Source of the DNA: Algiphilus sp.
GTDB taxonomy: Bacteria; Pseudomonadota; Gammaproteobacteria; Nevskiales; Nevskiaceae
Reading direction: 5' to 3'
DNA length: 5,175 nt
Assembly (NCBI RefSeq): GCF_023145115.1
Contig: NZ_JAGLEJ010000059.1
Location: 1 to 5,175 of the forward strand
Positions 5,152-5,175 of this stretch are shown piece after piece; position 1 is the stretch's first letter, and each line of letters starts with the position of its first letter. Under the pieces are notes generated by a model that did no database searches, was not told where the DNA came from, and saw nothing but the letters and a program-made list of their open reading frames with translations. The position numbers and the translations under genes were made by a program.

Positions 5152-5175
5152 AGAGCGTGCGCGAAATGAGTTCCT
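5150..5175 (-). CDS. 3' end of an upstream gene, possibly a second acyl-CoA dehydrogenase
   Basis: The minus strand enters the window with codons for ELISRTL followed by TGA (5152-5150). The codon before them ends in AG, which fits the lysine of a KELISRTL ending. Acyl-CoA dehydrogenases commonly end EIMKEL-I-x-R-x-L, and the complete dehydrogenase in this window ends MKEIIARSILD, so a tandem second dehydrogenase is plausible. Seven codons are very little evidence; the identity is a hypothesis and even the existence of the gene is only suggested. The stem-loop starting at its stop codon is consistent with a gene end. Confidence 0.35.

Overview
The window joins two unlike pieces of DNA. Positions 1 to about 317 have lower GC (about 53% over 1-300 by hand count) and belong to the end of an integrated mobile element. 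From about 363 onward the sequence is a GC-rich chromosome (mid to high 60s %) that carries a run of lipid-metabolism genes, all on the minus strand. The gene content, a wax ester synthase/diacylglycerol acyltransferase beside acyl-CoA dehydrogenase genes, suggests a GC-rich, lipid-storing or hydrocarbon-using proteobacterium. A gammaproteobacterium is my guess, but the window alone does not settle the lineage.

Left edge (1-412): the first 56 codons of a tyrosine-recombinase integrase run off the window on the minus strand from a start at 168. Next comes about 150 bp of non-coding DNA with an exact 11-bp tandem repeat. At 318-362 lies the 3' part of a tRNA-Lys(CTT) gene, from the anticodon loop to CCA, with no matching 5' half. 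This is the usual scar of integration into a tRNA gene: the fragment marks the element/chromosome junction, and the intact tRNA should lie off-window beyond the left edge. A good intrinsic terminator follows at 390-412 and was probably the original tRNA terminator.

Positions 413-640 hold no gene I can name. A coding-like but start-less reading frame on the minus strand (504-640) lies just after the SDR stop codon and may be a gene remnant.

Right part (641-5011): four minus-strand genes, in transcription order: acyl-CoA dehydrogenase (LCAD/IVD-type active site), a nitronate monooxygenase-like FMN TIM-barrel oxidoreductase 15 nt downstream, a WS/DGAT acyltransferase 79 nt further on, and a classical SDR overlapping it by ATGA. 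Spacing and shared direction suggest one operon. The likely theme is turnover and storage of acyl-CoA: the dehydrogenase feeds beta-oxidation, the acyltransferase draws acyl-CoA into wax esters or triacylglycerol, and the two oxidoreductases have unknown substrates. At the right edge, seven codons and a stop (5150-5173) look like the end of another gene, possibly a second acyl-CoA dehydrogenase.

I see no CRISPR array, toxin-antitoxin pair or defence gene here. The most notable signal is the tRNA-anchored island boundary; the cargo lies off-window to the left.
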